Shown here: positions 51,937 through 61,787 of the stretch, piece after piece
Layout: every line of letters starts with the position of its first letter
How positions within the stretch are numbered: position 1 is the stretch's first letter
Origin: Lachnospiraceae bacterium
Lineage (GTDB): Bacteria; Bacillota; Clostridia; Lachnospirales; Lachnospiraceae
Length of the DNA: 64,000 nt
Assembly (NCBI GenBank): GCA_021201665.1
Contig: JAJQEO010000033.1
Span: forward strand, 27,337-91,336
Reading direction: 5' to 3'
Translations under genes and position numbers: made by a program
The notes under the pieces: model-generated
Told to the model about the DNA's origin: nothing
The model's database searches: none
The model's input: the letters and a program-made list of their open reading frames with translations, nothing else

Positions 51937-52992
51937 ATGAAGATACGTTTGACTGATATCGAAAAATCGTTTGCGGGGAAACAGGTGATCCGTCCGGTTT
52001 CTATTACGATCGAAAGCGGCAGCTTCACTACGCTGTTGGGACCGTCCGGCTGCGGCAAAACCACGCTGCTGCGTATGATCGCAGGGCTGGAGACTCCGGA
52101 TGCCGGAGAGATCTGGTTTGATGAGACTTGCGTTTTTTCGAAAAAAGAGGGAATTGATCTGCCGCCGGAAAAGCGGGGGCTTGGCTTTGTTTTTCAGGAT
52201 TTTGCTCTTTGGCCGCATATGACGGTTTTTGAAAATGTCGCGTTTGGGCTTCGGGCAAGACGGCAGACGGACGGACTAAAGGAACGAGTGGAACGTGCGC
52301 TGGCAGCGGTACAGCTTGAAGAATTTGCGGGGCGGTATCCGCACCAGCTTTCTGGAGGACAGCAGCAGAGGGTGGCTTTTGCACGGGCAATCGTGATTGA
52401 GCCGTCCTGTATTTTATTTGATGAGCCGCTTTCTGCGCTAGATGCGCTTTTAAGGGAAGAAATGCGCTATGAACTGAAGAAACTTGTGTCAGAGAGAAAT
52501 ATTACTTCGGTTTTTGTCACGCATGACCAGACGGAAGCGATGAGTATGAGTGATAAGATTGCAGTGCTGAATGCCGGTGTGGTTGATCAGTATGATGCTC
52601 CGGAAGAGGTTTACGCACACCCGCAAACTCAGTTTGTCGCTCATTTTGTGGGGAAGTCAAACTGGCTGAATGAAACGCAGCTGTTCCGACCGGAAAACAG
52701 TTCGGAGGAGAAAAAGCAGGGCTGCAGGGAATTTTATCTTCCGGTGGAGGGCGTACAATACCTTGGAGATTCTTATGAGATTTTTCTTCGGTATGATATG
52801 GAAACGCCACCTCGCTGCGCTTCGGAGGCAGGTCGCGCCGTCAATGGAAAAAAAGCTTCGCTTTTGGACGGCGCTAAAGAAGATATGAAAAATCGCACAT
52901 GGATGGTACACAGCAGCAGAAAGGTAACACCGGGAGAATTGTATTGTGTATACGTTGATCCCGAAAAAATAGTAACTGTTCAGGAAAACTGA
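51937..52992 (+). CDS. ABC transporter ATPase, Fe(III)/thiamine (FbpC/PotA) type
   Basis: A 351-aa ATPase of the iron(III) ABC family. Walker [10 protein letters not shown] (about 35-43), signature [14 protein letters not shown] (about 133), Walker [14 protein letters not shown]-loop VTHDQTEA, then a C-terminal TOBE region. From about residue 288 to 312 an insert with [17 protein letters not shown] interrupts the TOBE strands; its DNA (52805-52880) is a hairpin element. First gene of the operon with the binding protein and permease. Confidence 0.88.
   Translation: MKIRLTDIEKSFAGKQVIRPVSITIESGSFTTLLGPSGCGKTTLLRMIAGLETPDAGEIWFDETCVFSKKEGIDLPPEKRGLGFVFQDFALWPHMTVFENVAFGLRARRQTDGLKERVERALAAVQLEEFAGRYPHQLSGGQQQRVAFARAIVIEPSCILFDEPLSALDALLREEMRYELKKLVSERNITSVFVTHDQTEAMSMSDKIAVLNAGVVDQYDAPEEVYAHPQTQFVAHFVGKSNWLNETQLFRPENSSEEKKQGCREFYLPVEGVQYLGDSYEIFLRYDMETPPRCASEAGRAVNGKKASLLDGAKEDMKNRTWMVHSSRKVTPGELYCVYVDPEKIVTVQEN
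52805..52880 (+). repeat. In-frame hairpin element inside the ABC ATPase gene
   Basis: GCGCCGTC (52835-52842) pairs with GACGGCGC (52867-52874) around AAAAGC TTC GCTTTT (52851-52865); before it CCTC and GAGG flank GCTGCGCTTC. It replaces a stretch expected to join two TOBE strands. The reading frame is kept. Confidence 0.6.
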
Positions 52993-53005
52993 AAGGAGCA
53001 AACAC

Positions 53006-53986
53006 ATGAAAAAGAAATTAGTAACAATGGTACTTGCAGGTGCGATGTGCATGACGATGGGACTTTGCGCACAGGCAGAAGAGAGCAACAAAGTGACGGT
53101 TTATATGCCGAGCCCGTCCGGACTGGCAGACAAATTGGCGGAAGCGTTTACCGAAGCAACCGGAATTGAGGTGGAGCAGTTTCAGGGGACAACCGGTGAA
53201 ATCCTTGCCAGACTGGAGGCAGAAGAAGCAAATCCGGTAGCAGACGTCGTAATCCTCGCATCCTGGTCGGATGGCCTGAGCATGAAAGAAGAAGGGAAGA
53301 TCATGAGCTACACGCCGGAAAACGCGGATCTGATCGTAGACGGCTGGATTGACGAAGACAGTATGCTGTTTGGCTACAGCGCATCTGCGGTGGGTGTGAT
53401 TTATAACACAACTATTTATTCTGAGCTTTCTGCAGATTGGGCAGAACTGGCCGGAGAAGAATATACCGATGATATTGCAATTCCGGACCCGGAGAAATCC
53501 GGTGCCTGCAAAGATTTCCTTGCAGTACTTGTGACTGGCCTGGAAGATGGAGAGGATATTATCCAGTCCTGGGCAGATAATGGACTGACTGTTCCTGGTG
53601 CAAACAAGGCAGCGCTGGAAGCAGTGACAACTGGTGAGAAAGGCATTCTGATCGCGGGCGTAGATTACAATGCGTATTCTTCGATTGAAGATGGTGAACC
53701 GCTGGCAATTTACTATCCGGAAAGCGGAACTGTAGCAAATCCGAGACCGGCAATGATTATGAACACTGCACCGAATGTAGAGAATGCACAGGCATTCATT
53801 GACTTCCTGTTCAGTGATGAGGCACAGCAGCTGGTAGCAGAAGCGTATCTGATTCCGGGACGCAGTGATGTAGAGTGCGTAGGCCGCACAACGCTGGATG
53901 AGATTCCGCAGCTTCCGACCGATTGGGACGCGATGATCGAAGTAGCGGATGAGACGGCAGCAAACCTGAACGAAATCTGCCAGTAA
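53006..53986 (+). CDS. ABC transporter substrate-binding protein (FbpA-like)
   Basis: A 326-aa secreted binding protein. Signal peptide with cleavage predicted after AQA (MKKKLVTMVLAGAMCMTMGLCAQA); no clear lipobox. The mature part (VTVYMPSPSGLADKLAEAFTEATGIEVEQFQGTTGEILARLEAE) matches iron(III)-type periplasmic-binding proteins, and IPDPEKSGACKDFLAVL is typical. Ligand is inferred as Fe(III) or a similar ion from the family only. Lies 13 nt after the ATPase gene. Confidence 0.86.
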   Translation: MKKKLVTMVLAGAMCMTMGLCAQAEESNKVTVYMPSPSGLADKLAEAFTEATGIEVEQFQGTTGEILARLEAEEANPVADVVILASWSDGLSMKEEGKIMSYTPENADLIVDGWIDEDSMLFGYSASAVGVIYNTTIYSELSADWAELAGEEYTDDIAIPDPEKSGACKDFLAVLVTGLEDGEDIIQSWADNGLTVPGANKAALEAVTTGEKGILIAGVDYNAYSSIEDGEPLAIYYPESGTVANPRPAMIMNTAPNVENAQAFIDFLFSDEAQQLVAEAYLIPGRSDVECVGRTTLDEIPQLPTDWDAMIEVADETAANLNEICQ

Positions 53987-54012
53987 AAAAAATCGAATAA
54001 GAGGATTGCGAT

Positions 54013-54073
54013 CGAGTAGGAGACGAAAATGTCTCCTACTCGTCCGCGTGGGCTGCGTCCGGCGACAGCCGGA
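54013..54073. repeat. Double hairpin after the binding-protein gene
   Basis: CGAGTAGGAGAC/GTCTCCTACTCG (54013-54024, 54031-54042, 12 perfect bp) then TCCGGC/GCCGGA (54058-54063, 54068-54073). It may be a terminator or attenuator within the operon, or another member of the intergenic double-hairpin class. Confidence 0.55.
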
Positions 54074-54126
54074 AAACACCTCTTGCAACCCTGCGCATCA
54101 AAAACTGTTTTGAGAAAGAGTATGAT

Positions 54127-54324
54127 ATGAAAGATTATAAGCTGGTTTACTTAAACAAAAAAATGAAATTATCACGGGAAAAGGACTTGGAGCAGGCTCA
54201 GGAAATCATAAATCGGTATGCTTCTGAAGGATGGGAACTGATGCAGGTTGTTTCGCCTGCTGACCTGGGAGGCGCTTTGGTGGGCGTGTTTTTTAGAGTA
54301 AGTGAAACCGGGAGAAATGTATGA
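54127..54324 (+). CDS. DUF4177 family small protein
   Basis: A 65-aa protein (YKLVYLNKKMKLSREKDLEQAQEIINRYASEGWELMQVVSPADLGGALVGVFFRV) fitting DUF4177, a small family of unknown function. Ends in a 4-nt overlap with the next gene. It lies inside the ABC operon between binding protein and permease. Confidence 0.75.
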   Translation: MKDYKLVYLNKKMKLSREKDLEQAQEIINRYASEGWELMQVVSPADLGGALVGVFFRVSETGRNV

Positions 54325-54518
54325 ATATGAAAGAAGGAAAAAAGAAATTAATTGAAAATCTTGCTGTTATTGTCGTGGCGCAGGTGATTTTGAAAGCGTA
54401 TGGTTATCTGAAAAATGGCGTTTTTGGCTGGGAACAAATAAAAGATGCAGTTTTTTTCATTGTTGTGTATATGGTTGCATATGTGCTGATATCTCATTTT
54501 AAGGGAGAATGGCTGTGA
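54321..54518 (+). CDS. Small membrane protein inside the ABC operon
   Basis: A 65-aa protein with two hydrophobic segments (residues 13-28 and 44-58). Unknown family. It overlaps the preceding gene (ATGA) and, by 4 nt, the permease start (GTGA), so it is coupled to both. Confidence 0.6.
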   Translation: MNMKEGKKKLIENLAVIVVAQVILKAYGYLKNGVFGWEQIKDAVFFIVVYMVAYVLISHFKGEWL

Positions 54519-56176
54519 AAATACGTATCTGGATAAAAGAAAATATTGGCCTGACAATCCTTCTGATTCTTTTGACTGGCTTGATCGTCTGCCCATTGGT
54601 TATGATTTTTGCGAGAGCAGTTTTTGAAGACGGCATTTTCAATCCGGGACAGGCATGGGCGGTGATTGCGGACGCGGATAATCTGGAGACGATTCTGAAT
54701 TCGCTTCTTTTGGGAGTCTGCGTGGTGCTTTGCTCTACCGTGATTGCGGCTCCGACCGCATGGCTGCTTTCGAGGACACAGCTGGCTTCCCATGGATGGC
54801 TCGATATCGTTTTTATGATTCCGTTCATGACGCCGCCTTACATAGCGTCGATGGGCTGGATTCTGTTTATGCAGAAGCGCGGATTGTTCCAGCAACTGTT
54901 CCCCTTTACCGGCTCTCTTTCTGAAAATTTCTTTTGTTTTGGCGGGCTTGTGCTCGTGATGAGCCTCCATGTTTTTCCGTTTATGATGACGATGCTGAAG
55001 AATGCCATGACCAATATTCCGGCAAGCCTGGAAGAAAGCGGCGCGGTATTTGGAGCTGGGTTCGGGCTGCGGATGCGAAAGATTTTTGCACCGCTTCTGA
55101 CCGGAAATTATGCGATTGCTGCGCTTCTGGTGTTTGTAAAGACTCTGGCGGAATATGGTACACCTTATACATTTGGCCGCAGGATCGGGTTCTATGTGTT
55201 TACAACAGATATTCATCGTTACGCAACGACGGCACCCGTGGATTTTGGAAGTGCGGCGAGTCTGTCTTCCATACTGGTATGTGTCTGTATGCTTCTCTGG
55301 ATGCTGCAAAACCATATCACGGAGCGCACGAGCTATCAGCTGGTAAGCGGAAAAGGAAGCCGCCCTTACCGCACGGAATTAAAAGGAATCCGGCATTTTG
55401 CAGCGTGGCTCTGGATTGTGTTGGTGCTCCTGATCGCTGTTGGTGTTCCATATTTTTCCGTGATTGCGACATCTTTGATCAAGCTGCGAGGGTATGGACT
55501 TGCTGCCGGAAATTTCACACTGGAGCATTACAGGGAATTGTTCACGACGAAAAAGAGTATGGCTGCGATTCGGACCAGCCTGTTTCTGGCAGTATCTTCC
55601 GCAACTATTTGCTCCGTAATCGGTACGGCTGTCGTAATGGCGGTCCGGAGAGGAAAGGGGAAACTGAAAAAAATCGTAGAGGCTGTCAGTCTTCTGCCGG
55701 AAATGCTGCCGGGCATCGTGCTTGTAATCGGGCTGATGCTTTTCTGGAATGCGATTTATAAAATTATCCCGCTTTATAATACACTGGGCATTATGGTGCT
55801 GGCCTATGTAGTTCTTTATCTGCCTTATACGGTGCAGTATGTCACTTCTTCTTTTACACAGATCAATGACAGCCTGATACAGGCAGGCCGTACATTCGGC
55901 GGCAGTCCGGCTTATGTGTTTGGACGAATCACCTTTCCCATGATTTCAAAGGGAATCGCGACCGGCTGGATGATGATTTTCATTATTTCTTTCAGGGAAT
56001 TGGTGACCGCAAGTCTGATCGCGCCGCCGAATGTGCTCGTGGTTTCCACCTATATCAATCGCGAATTTGAGCAGGGCAGCGTCTCTCTTGGGATGGCGAT
56101 GGCGGTTCTCTGTGTATTGATAACGACAACGGCACTTTTGATCATGAATGCACTGACCGGTAAGAAAAAAGGCTAA
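54515..56176 (+). CDS. ABC transporter permease (FbpB-like, fused two-domain)
   Basis: A 553-aa inner-membrane permease with about twelve helices and two ABC permease EAA-type loops (SLEESGAVFGAGFGLRMRKIFAPLL and SLIQAGRTFGGSPAYVFGRITFPMI), as in iron(III) permeases. I choose GTG 54515 because GGGAG is 7 nt upstream, whereas ATG 54509 is too close. It completes the operon with the ATPase and binding protein. Confidence 0.88.
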   Translation: MKIRIWIKENIGLTILLILLTGLIVCPLVMIFARAVFEDGIFNPGQAWAVIADADNLETILNSLLLGVCVVLCSTVIAAPTAWLLSRTQLASHGWLDIVFMIPFMTPPYIASMGWILFMQKRGLFQQLFPFTGSLSENFFCFGGLVLVMSLHVFPFMMTMLKNAMTNIPASLEESGAVFGAGFGLRMRKIFAPLLTGNYAIAALLVFVKTLAEYGTPYTFGRRIGFYVFTTDIHRYATTAPVDFGSAASLSSILVCVCMLLWMLQNHITERTSYQLVSGKGSRPYRTELKGIRHFAAWLWIVLVLLIAVGVPYFSVIATSLIKLRGYGLAAGNFTLEHYRELFTTKKSMAAIRTSLFLAVSSATICSVIGTAVVMAVRRGKGKLKKIVEAVSLLPEMLPGIVLVIGLMLFWNAIYKIIPLYNTLGIMVLAYVVLYLPYTVQYVTSSFTQINDSLIQAGRTFGGSPAYVFGRITFPMISKGIATGWMMIFIISFRELVTASLIAPPNVLVVSTYINREFEQGSVSLGMAMAVLCVLITTTALLIMNALTGKKKG

Positions 56177-56363
56177 GATATTTACTAGTATTTTAACCGG
56201 AATTCTGGTTGAGATGACTTGCATTTTACAATCGTATGTTATGCTCAGGCTGCGGTTCACGATAGCGAATCGCTCTGCGAACGGGGCTTTTAACATTCAG
56301 ACTACAGGCAGATGCCCTTGGTTCGCGGCTGCACTTTGACCAGAAGTGAGAAAGGATGAAGAC

Positions 56364-57965
56364 ATGAAAAAGAGAAACACATGGATTGCGCTGATGATGG
56401 CTGCGGCTATGGCGGCAGTCCCAGGAATGACTGCTCTGGCAGACGCGGCTCCGGACGGAAAAACTGTGAATGATGAATCAACGGATTCCACCTATAAAGA
56501 GTGGAAGGAGAGCGTCTGGGAAGAGATGGAGGATGACTGGACGCTGGTGTCGATGACGCCCGGCGAGGATGAGTCGCAGATGAATTTTGCGTGGTATTCC
56601 AAAGATGGCGAGGAGACTTCACTGATCTGGGGAACACAGGAGGACTTAAGCGATGGGCAGGCTGCAGAAATCACGCAGACAGCGACCGGGCAGACCGACA
56701 GCGATGGCGTGACATATACCAGCAACAAGGCAGTACTGACGGGGCTGACAGCTGACACGACGTATTATTATCAGGTGGAGGGCAAGGAGATTGAGTCCTT
56801 TACGACAGGCAGTACAGACAGCTTTACGTTTGCGCTTATCGGCGACCCGCAGATTGGCTCTTCCAATGAACTGAAGGCGAAGAGTCTGGACGACCTCACG
56901 GATGAGTTTTATGAGGTACAGAGTGATTCCGTGGCCAGCGACAGCTACAACTGGGCGAATACGCTGACTCAGGCAGTTGAGATGTGCGCGGCTCTTGGCG
57001 ACAATCTGGACTTCATTGTATCTGCCGGCGACCAGGTGCAGACCAACGCCTCAAAGGTTGAAGATACAACCATCAGCGAGATTGAGTATACCGGTTATCT
57101 TCTGCCGTCCGTCCTCACATCTGTTCCGGTGGCGACTACGGTAGGCAACCACGATGCGGACAATGCGAACTATCAGTACCACTTTAATGTGCCGAATTTA
57201 AGCGAGCTTGGCGACAACGGCTATGCGGGCGGCGATTATTACTTTACCTACGGCAACGCGCTGTTTATCATGCTGAACACACAGGACACGAACTCCGCAG
57301 AGCATGTCCAGTTTATTCAGGAGGCGGTAGAAGCAAACCCGGACTGCACCTGGAGAATTGTGACGCTGCATCAGGATATTTATGGCTCTGCGGAGCACTC
57401 CAATGAGCCGGAGATCGTAAACCTGCGCTATGCGCTGACACCGGCATTTGAGACATATGACATTGACCTTGTACTGACCGGACATGACCATGCATATTCG
57501 AGAAGCTATTTCCTGAATGGCGACGCCGTAGAGGAGACGGTGACCTATACGGATGATGAGTTTGACGCGATGCTGGAGGTGGATATTGACAACGGCGACA
57601 GTGAAGAGACGCTCACCGTAGCACCTGGAAACATCTCGGACGATACGGAAGATGCCGATGAGCAGGCGTATCTGGAATACCTGTATGAGATAATGGACAC
57701 GGAGCGCATCACAGAGGATACTACGTATGTGATCGACCCGGAAGGCATTCTCTATCTGACCGCGAACAGCGCATCCGGCAGTAAGTATTATGACCTGACC
57801 GCCCGCCAGCAGAGCTACATTGCTGCGAGATGGCAGGAGGATGTACCAACCTATACGTTGATCGAGGTAACGGACACCACGCTTACAATCAATACCTACC
57901 GCAGCGATACGAACGAGACGATTGATGAGTGCGTCACCATCGTAAAGACTGTAAATGCGGAGTAA
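56364..57965 (+). CDS. Secreted metallophosphoesterase (purple acid phosphatase-like)
   Basis: A 533-aa exported enzyme. Signal peptide KKRNTWIALMMAAAMAAVPGMTALA, then a fibronectin-like N-terminal domain (about 60-150) and a calcineurin-type phosphoesterase domain with GDPQIGSS, SAGDQV, GNHDAD, LHQDIYG and GHDHAYSR. It would dephosphorylate external phosphoesters. ATG 56364 is preceded by AAAGGA; the frame runs 6 codons further. The 190-nt gap before it has an imperfect hairpin around 56251-56280 and no gene. Confidence 0.88.
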   Translation: MKKRNTWIALMMAAAMAAVPGMTALADAAPDGKTVNDESTDSTYKEWKESVWEEMEDDWTLVSMTPGEDESQMNFAWYSKDGEETSLIWGTQEDLSDGQAAEITQTATGQTDSDGVTYTSNKAVLTGLTADTTYYYQVEGKEIESFTTGSTDSFTFALIGDPQIGSSNELKAKSLDDLTDEFYEVQSDSVASDSYNWANTLTQAVEMCAALGDNLDFIVSAGDQVQTNASKVEDTTISEIEYTGYLLPSVLTSVPVATTVGNHDADNANYQYHFNVPNLSELGDNGYAGGDYYFTYGNALFIMLNTQDTNSAEHVQFIQEAVEANPDCTWRIVTLHQDIYGSAEHSNEPEIVNLRYALTPAFETYDIDLVLTGHDHAYSRSYFLNGDAVEETVTYTDDEFDAMLEVDIDNGDSEETLTVAPGNISDDTEDADEQAYLEYLYEIMDTERITEDTTYVIDPEGILYLTANSASGSKYYDLTARQQSYIAARWQEDVPTYTLIEVTDTTLTINTYRSDTNETIDECVTIVKTVNAE

Positions 57966-57986
57966 TGAAGCGACAGGTTTTAAAGG

Positions 57987-58008
57987 AATGCCCGCGATAG
58001 CGGGCATT
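57987..58008 (+). terminator. Hairpin after the phosphoesterase gene
   Basis: AATGCCCGC (57987-57995), GATA loop, GCGGGCATT (58000-58008), 21 nt after the stop. Only weak T-content follows, so termination is uncertain. Confidence 0.45.
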
Positions 58009-58031
58009 CTGTGCTCTTATGATGCGCAGGA

Positions 58032-58106
58032 GGCGCGAGAGGAATTTTGGCAGCTTTGCTGCCCGCGCCCCGCGCAGGCGGATAGGGGAAGAGTACTCCC
58101 CTATCC
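58032..58106 (+). repeat. Double-hairpin intergenic element, copy 2 (AGGCGGATAG type)
   Basis: GGCGCG (58032) and CGCGCC (58064) enclose AGAGGAATT and the hairpin GGCAGC TTT GCTGCC; then AGGCGGATAG (58076-58085); then a 10-bp hairpin GGATAGGGGA/TCCCCTATCC (58080-58106). Same plan as 11812-11888, and again in the leader of the next gene. Confidence 0.65.
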
Positions 58107-58149
58107 GATTGACATAAGATTCAGACATAAAGGAGAAGTACAGAAATTT

Positions 58150-59307
58150 ATGATACAAACAAAAAACAGAAAACAGGTTTTTCTGAAGACGGGCATTGGC
58201 TGTCTCTTCTTTATTTTTCTTGCCGGATTTGCCTGGTGGCTTGGCCGGACGGAAAAGACCGTGTTGCTCTCTAATGAAGGGCGTACCTTTGAAAAGGCGC
58301 GGGTGGTGTCGATCGTGGAGGATAACCTGACGAGCGAAGGTACCCGTGCGGGCTACCAGACGGTCGAGGTAGAAATCCTCACCGGCGAACATAAAGGAGA
58401 AATACTGGAAGCCACCAGTTCTTCCTCTTATCTTTATGGAGCAAATTGCACGGTTGGTCTCCGGGTCATTGTGATTATCAGTGAATCCGATGATTATATG
58501 ACAGTCAGCGTTTATAATTATGATCGGGGGAACCAGCTCTATGCCATTCTGATTTTTTTCCTGGTCGTGCTTGGCCTGATCGGTGGGAAAAAAGGGTGGA
58601 AATCGGGGGTTGGACTTGTATTTACATTTGCCTGTATCATTTTTCTGTTTATTCCTATGGTGTACCGGGGGTATTCTCCGATTCTGTCTGCGGTCTTTCT
58701 GGTCGTGCTTGTCACGGTGGTTGTGATGCTGCTGATTGATGGCTGGACGGTGAAATCGGCCTGCGCCATGGCGGGAACGATTTTCGGCGTAGGCATCGCT
58801 GCGGTCAGCGCGGAGCTGTTCGGGCGGTTTGCACATCTTTCCGGCTACAACGTAAGCGATATCGAAGACCTGATTTACATCGGGGAAATGACAGATATCC
58901 GTATCGGAGGGCTGATGTTTGCCGGAATCCTGATCTCGGCGCTGGGAGCAGTGATGGATGTAGCAATGTCTGTGGCAAGTACAGTCAATGAAATCCATGA
59001 GAAAACTCCTTCTCTTGGTCAGAAGGAGCTGTTCCTGTCGGGAATCCATGTGGGGCGTGATATGATGGGAACCATGTCCAACACTCTGATTCTTGCATTC
59101 GCGGGTGGTTCTATTAACACATTTGTCTATATCTACAGCTACAATTATGCCTATTATCAGATCCTGAATATGTACAGCGTTGGGCTGGAAATCCTTCAGG
59201 GTGTATCGGCAACGCTGGGAGTGATCCTTACGGTTCCGATGGTTTCATTTTTCACCGCCGGAGCATTATTCCGGTCTGAGAAAAGATGGAAAGGTGGAGA
59301 ATCGTGA
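58150..59307 (+). CDS. YibE/F-like membrane protein
   Basis: A 385-aa membrane protein. After a signal-anchor helix comes a soluble beta domain (about 45-125: VVSIVEDNLTSEGTRAGYQTVEVEILTGEHKGE) and then about eight helices, as in the YibE/F family. Function is unknown. ATG 58150 is the first Met after AAAGGAG (spacing is long); the frame is open to 57955. It is followed by the ppk1 gene, which starts within its last codons. Confidence 0.75.
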   Translation: MIQTKNRKQVFLKTGIGCLFFIFLAGFAWWLGRTEKTVLLSNEGRTFEKARVVSIVEDNLTSEGTRAGYQTVEVEILTGEHKGEILEATSSSSYLYGANCTVGLRVIVIISESDDYMTVSVYNYDRGNQLYAILIFFLVVLGLIGGKKGWKSGVGLVFTFACIIFLFIPMVYRGYSPILSAVFLVVLVTVVVMLLIDGWTVKSACAMAGTIFGVGIAAVSAELFGRFAHLSGYNVSDIEDLIYIGEMTDIRIGGLMFAGILISALGAVMDVAMSVASTVNEIHEKTPSLGQKELFLSGIHVGRDMMGTMSNTLILAFAGGSINTFVYIYSYNYAYYQILNMYSVGLEILQGVSATLGVILTVPMVSFFTAGALFRSEKRWKGGES

Positions 59308-59309
59308 AT

Positions 59310-61700
59310 ATGGACAGTATTATGGTTACAATAGCAGGCTATCTGATCGCGGCTGCAGCTCTGGCAGTTATGATTTCCGTGGCCGCTGTGAAGACGAATC
59401 GAAAGTTTAAGAAAATGGAGCGGGACAAGGAAAATGCAGGGGAGTCCCCGGCTATGTCCCAAAAGGGTGAATTTCAAAAGGATGAGTTTCGGAAAGAACT
59501 GTTTCCGGAAGAACTGTGTCTGAAAAAGGAAACTTTGGAGAACGCGAAAGAAGATGGCTGCGCAAAGGATGTCGGGCAATCAGCAGAGACTGATCCAACT
59601 ATGATTGCTGCGGTCAAATGGCAGACTAATAAAAACAGGAGAATGAAAATGAAGGATACCGGATGCTATCAGAACAGGGAATTATCCTGGCTGAAATTTA
59701 ATGAACGTGTACTGGAGGAAGCGGAATCAGAACAGAATCCGCTGTGTGAAAGACTGAATTTCCTGTCGATATACCAGAGCAATCTGGATGAGTTTTTTAT
59801 GGTGCGGGTGGGGTCGCTTCATGACCGGATGCTCTTGAAAAAAGAAGAGCGTGAGAATAAGACCAATATGACGGCAGAAGAACAGACGGAGGCGGTACTT
59901 GCCGAAGTCCATACGATGAATGAGAGGAAAGACAAGGCTTACCAGGAACTGATGGAAGAACTGGCCGGGCAGGGGATACGGATTCTGAAATTCGCGTCGC
60001 TGAATGCGGAAGAGGAAGCGGAACTGGGCCGGTACTTTGCACAGGAGATACAGCCCCTGCTGCTGACCATGGTTGTGGGACGAAAACAGCCATTCCCGTT
60101 TTTGAAAAGCAAGGATATTTATGCGGTCGCAGTGCTCAGCACAAAGAAAGAAAAAGGAAAGCTGGCAATCATTCCATGTGGAAATGAAGTCCTGAACCGG
60201 CTCGTCCCGATACCGTCTCATCCGGGGTGTTATATGCTTGCGGAGGAGCTGATTCTCCATTTTCTGCCGTTGGTATTTCAAAAATATACGATTACACAGA
60301 AATCCCTGATCCGGATCACGCGGAATGCGGATATTGACGCGGACAGCATTTATGATGAAGAATTGAACTACAGGGATCATATGGCGGAAGTGATCAAGCT
60401 GCGCAGAAAGCTCTGTCCAGTGCGGCTGGAAATTTCGAGGGAACTGAATATCGAGATTGTCGCCCAGCTCTGCAGGGAGCTTGGACTGAGACCGGAGCAG
60501 ATCTTTTCCACGGAGGCGCCGATGGACTTGTCCTTTTTATATCAGATTCAGGATAAGCTGCGCCAGAAACCGGAACTGTTCTATGAGAAACGGATTCCGC
60601 AGAAAAGCCCAATGGTTCAGGATGACAAGCCGATGCTTCGTCAGGTGCTGGAGCATGATATTCTGCTTTCCTACCCCTATGAAAGCATCAATGCGTTTCT
60701 GCGCATGTTGAATGAAGCGGCTGCAGATGGGACGGTAATGTCCATTAAAATGACGCTCTACCGGCTGGCAAAAAACAGCAAGGTAGTGGAGGCACTTGTG
60801 GCCGCGGCTGAAAACGGGAAACAGGTGGATGTCCTGGTAGAACTGAAAGCGCGGTTTGATGAAGAAAACAACATTGAATGGTCGCGCCGGCTGGAGGATG
60901 CGGGCTGCCATGTGATCTATGGGCTGGATGGCCTGAAAGTGCATTCCAAACTCTGCCTGATCACCATCCGGGATCAGGGACGCATTCACTACGTAACGCA
61001 GATCGGAACCGGCAATTATAATGAAAAAACTTCACGCCTTTATACGGACCTGTCCCTGCTCACCGCAGATGAAGAGATTGGAAAAGAAGCGGGCGAAATA
61101 TTTACAGCATTGTTTATGGGTGAGACGGTCGACCATATGGAGCAGCTTCTGGTAGCACCGAAATGTCTGCAGAACCGGGTAATTGACATGATTGACGAGG
61201 AGATCCGCGAGAAGAAAGAGGGAAGGGAGGCTTACATAGGAGTAAAGATCAACTCACTGACGGACAAGCAGATCATTGATAAGCTGATCGAAGCGTCTGA
61301 GGCCGGGGTGCGTGTCGATATGATCATCCGCGGCATCAACTGTATCCAGTCCGGCATCGAAGGGAAAACCGACAATATTCATATAATTAGTATTGTCGGG
61401 CGTTATCTGGAGCATTCTCGTATCTATATTTTCGGATGCGGGGATCGTGAAAAGCTGTATCTTTCCTCTGCTGACTTTATGACCCGGAACACACTGCGCC
61501 GCGTGGAGGTTGCCGTTCCTGTGCGGGATCTGGCACTTCGGCAGCGGCTGCATGGCATGTTTGATGTGATGCTGTGGGATAATATCAAAGCGAGAGACCA
61601 GCTGTCCGACGGCACCTATGTGAGAAGGACCGTGCCGGAAACGGAAGAGGCGCTGAATGCGCAGGAATATTTTCTGGCGTGCGCTTATGGGAAGAAATAA
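59310..61700 (+). CDS. ppk1: Polyphosphate kinase 1 with membrane-anchored N-terminal extension
   Basis: Ppk1 reversibly makes polyphosphate from ATP. From about residue 114 the sequence is a full Ppk1: RELSWLKFNERVLEEA, the catalytic His region HSKLCLI, GTGNYNEKTSRLYTDLSL, EHSRIYIFG and DFMTRNTLRRVE. The first 110 residues, in the same open frame, hold a membrane helix (VTIAGYLIAAAALAVMISVAAV) and a charged linker not seen in other Ppk1 proteins. ATG 59649 has CAGGAGA 8 nt upstream and would give the usual 683-aa enzyme, so both forms may be made. Start is therefore uncertain. Confidence 0.88.
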   Translation: MDSIMVTIAGYLIAAAALAVMISVAAVKTNRKFKKMERDKENAGESPAMSQKGEFQKDEFRKELFPEELCLKKETLENAKEDGCAKDVGQSAETDPTMIAAVKWQTNKNRRMKMKDTGCYQNRELSWLKFNERVLEEAESEQNPLCERLNFLSIYQSNLDEFFMVRVGSLHDRMLLKKEERENKTNMTAEEQTEAVLAEVHTMNERKDKAYQELMEELAGQGIRILKFASLNAEEEAELGRYFAQEIQPLLLTMVVGRKQPFPFLKSKDIYAVAVLSTKKEKGKLAIIPCGNEVLNRLVPIPSHPGCYMLAEELILHFLPLVFQKYTITQKSLIRITRNADIDADSIYDEELNYRDHMAEVIKLRRKLCPVRLEISRELNIEIVAQLCRELGLRPEQIFSTEAPMDLSFLYQIQDKLRQKPELFYEKRIPQKSPMVQDDKPMLRQVLEHDILLSYPYESINAFLRMLNEAAADGTVMSIKMTLYRLAKNSKVVEALVAAAENGKQVDVLVELKARFDEENNIEWSRRLEDAGCHVIYGLDGLKVHSKLCLITIRDQGRIHYVTQIGTGNYNEKTSRLYTDLSLLTADEEIGKEAGEIFTALFMGETVDHMEQLLVAPKCLQNRVIDMIDEEIREKKEGREAYIGVKINSLTDKQIIDKLIEASEAGVRVDMIIRGINCIQSGIEGKTDNIHIISIVGRYLEHSRIYIFGCGDREKLYLSSADFMTRNTLRRVEVAVPVRDLALRQRLHGMFDVMLWDNIKARDQLSDGTYVRRTVPETEEALNAQEYFLACAYGKK

Positions 61701-61787
61701 CAGTTTTCCGGGAAAAAGAGTTTTAATTTTATAATGCTCAAGAGGTGTGTTTGAGAGCCAGGACAGCAGGAAAGTGGTAAGGGAAAA

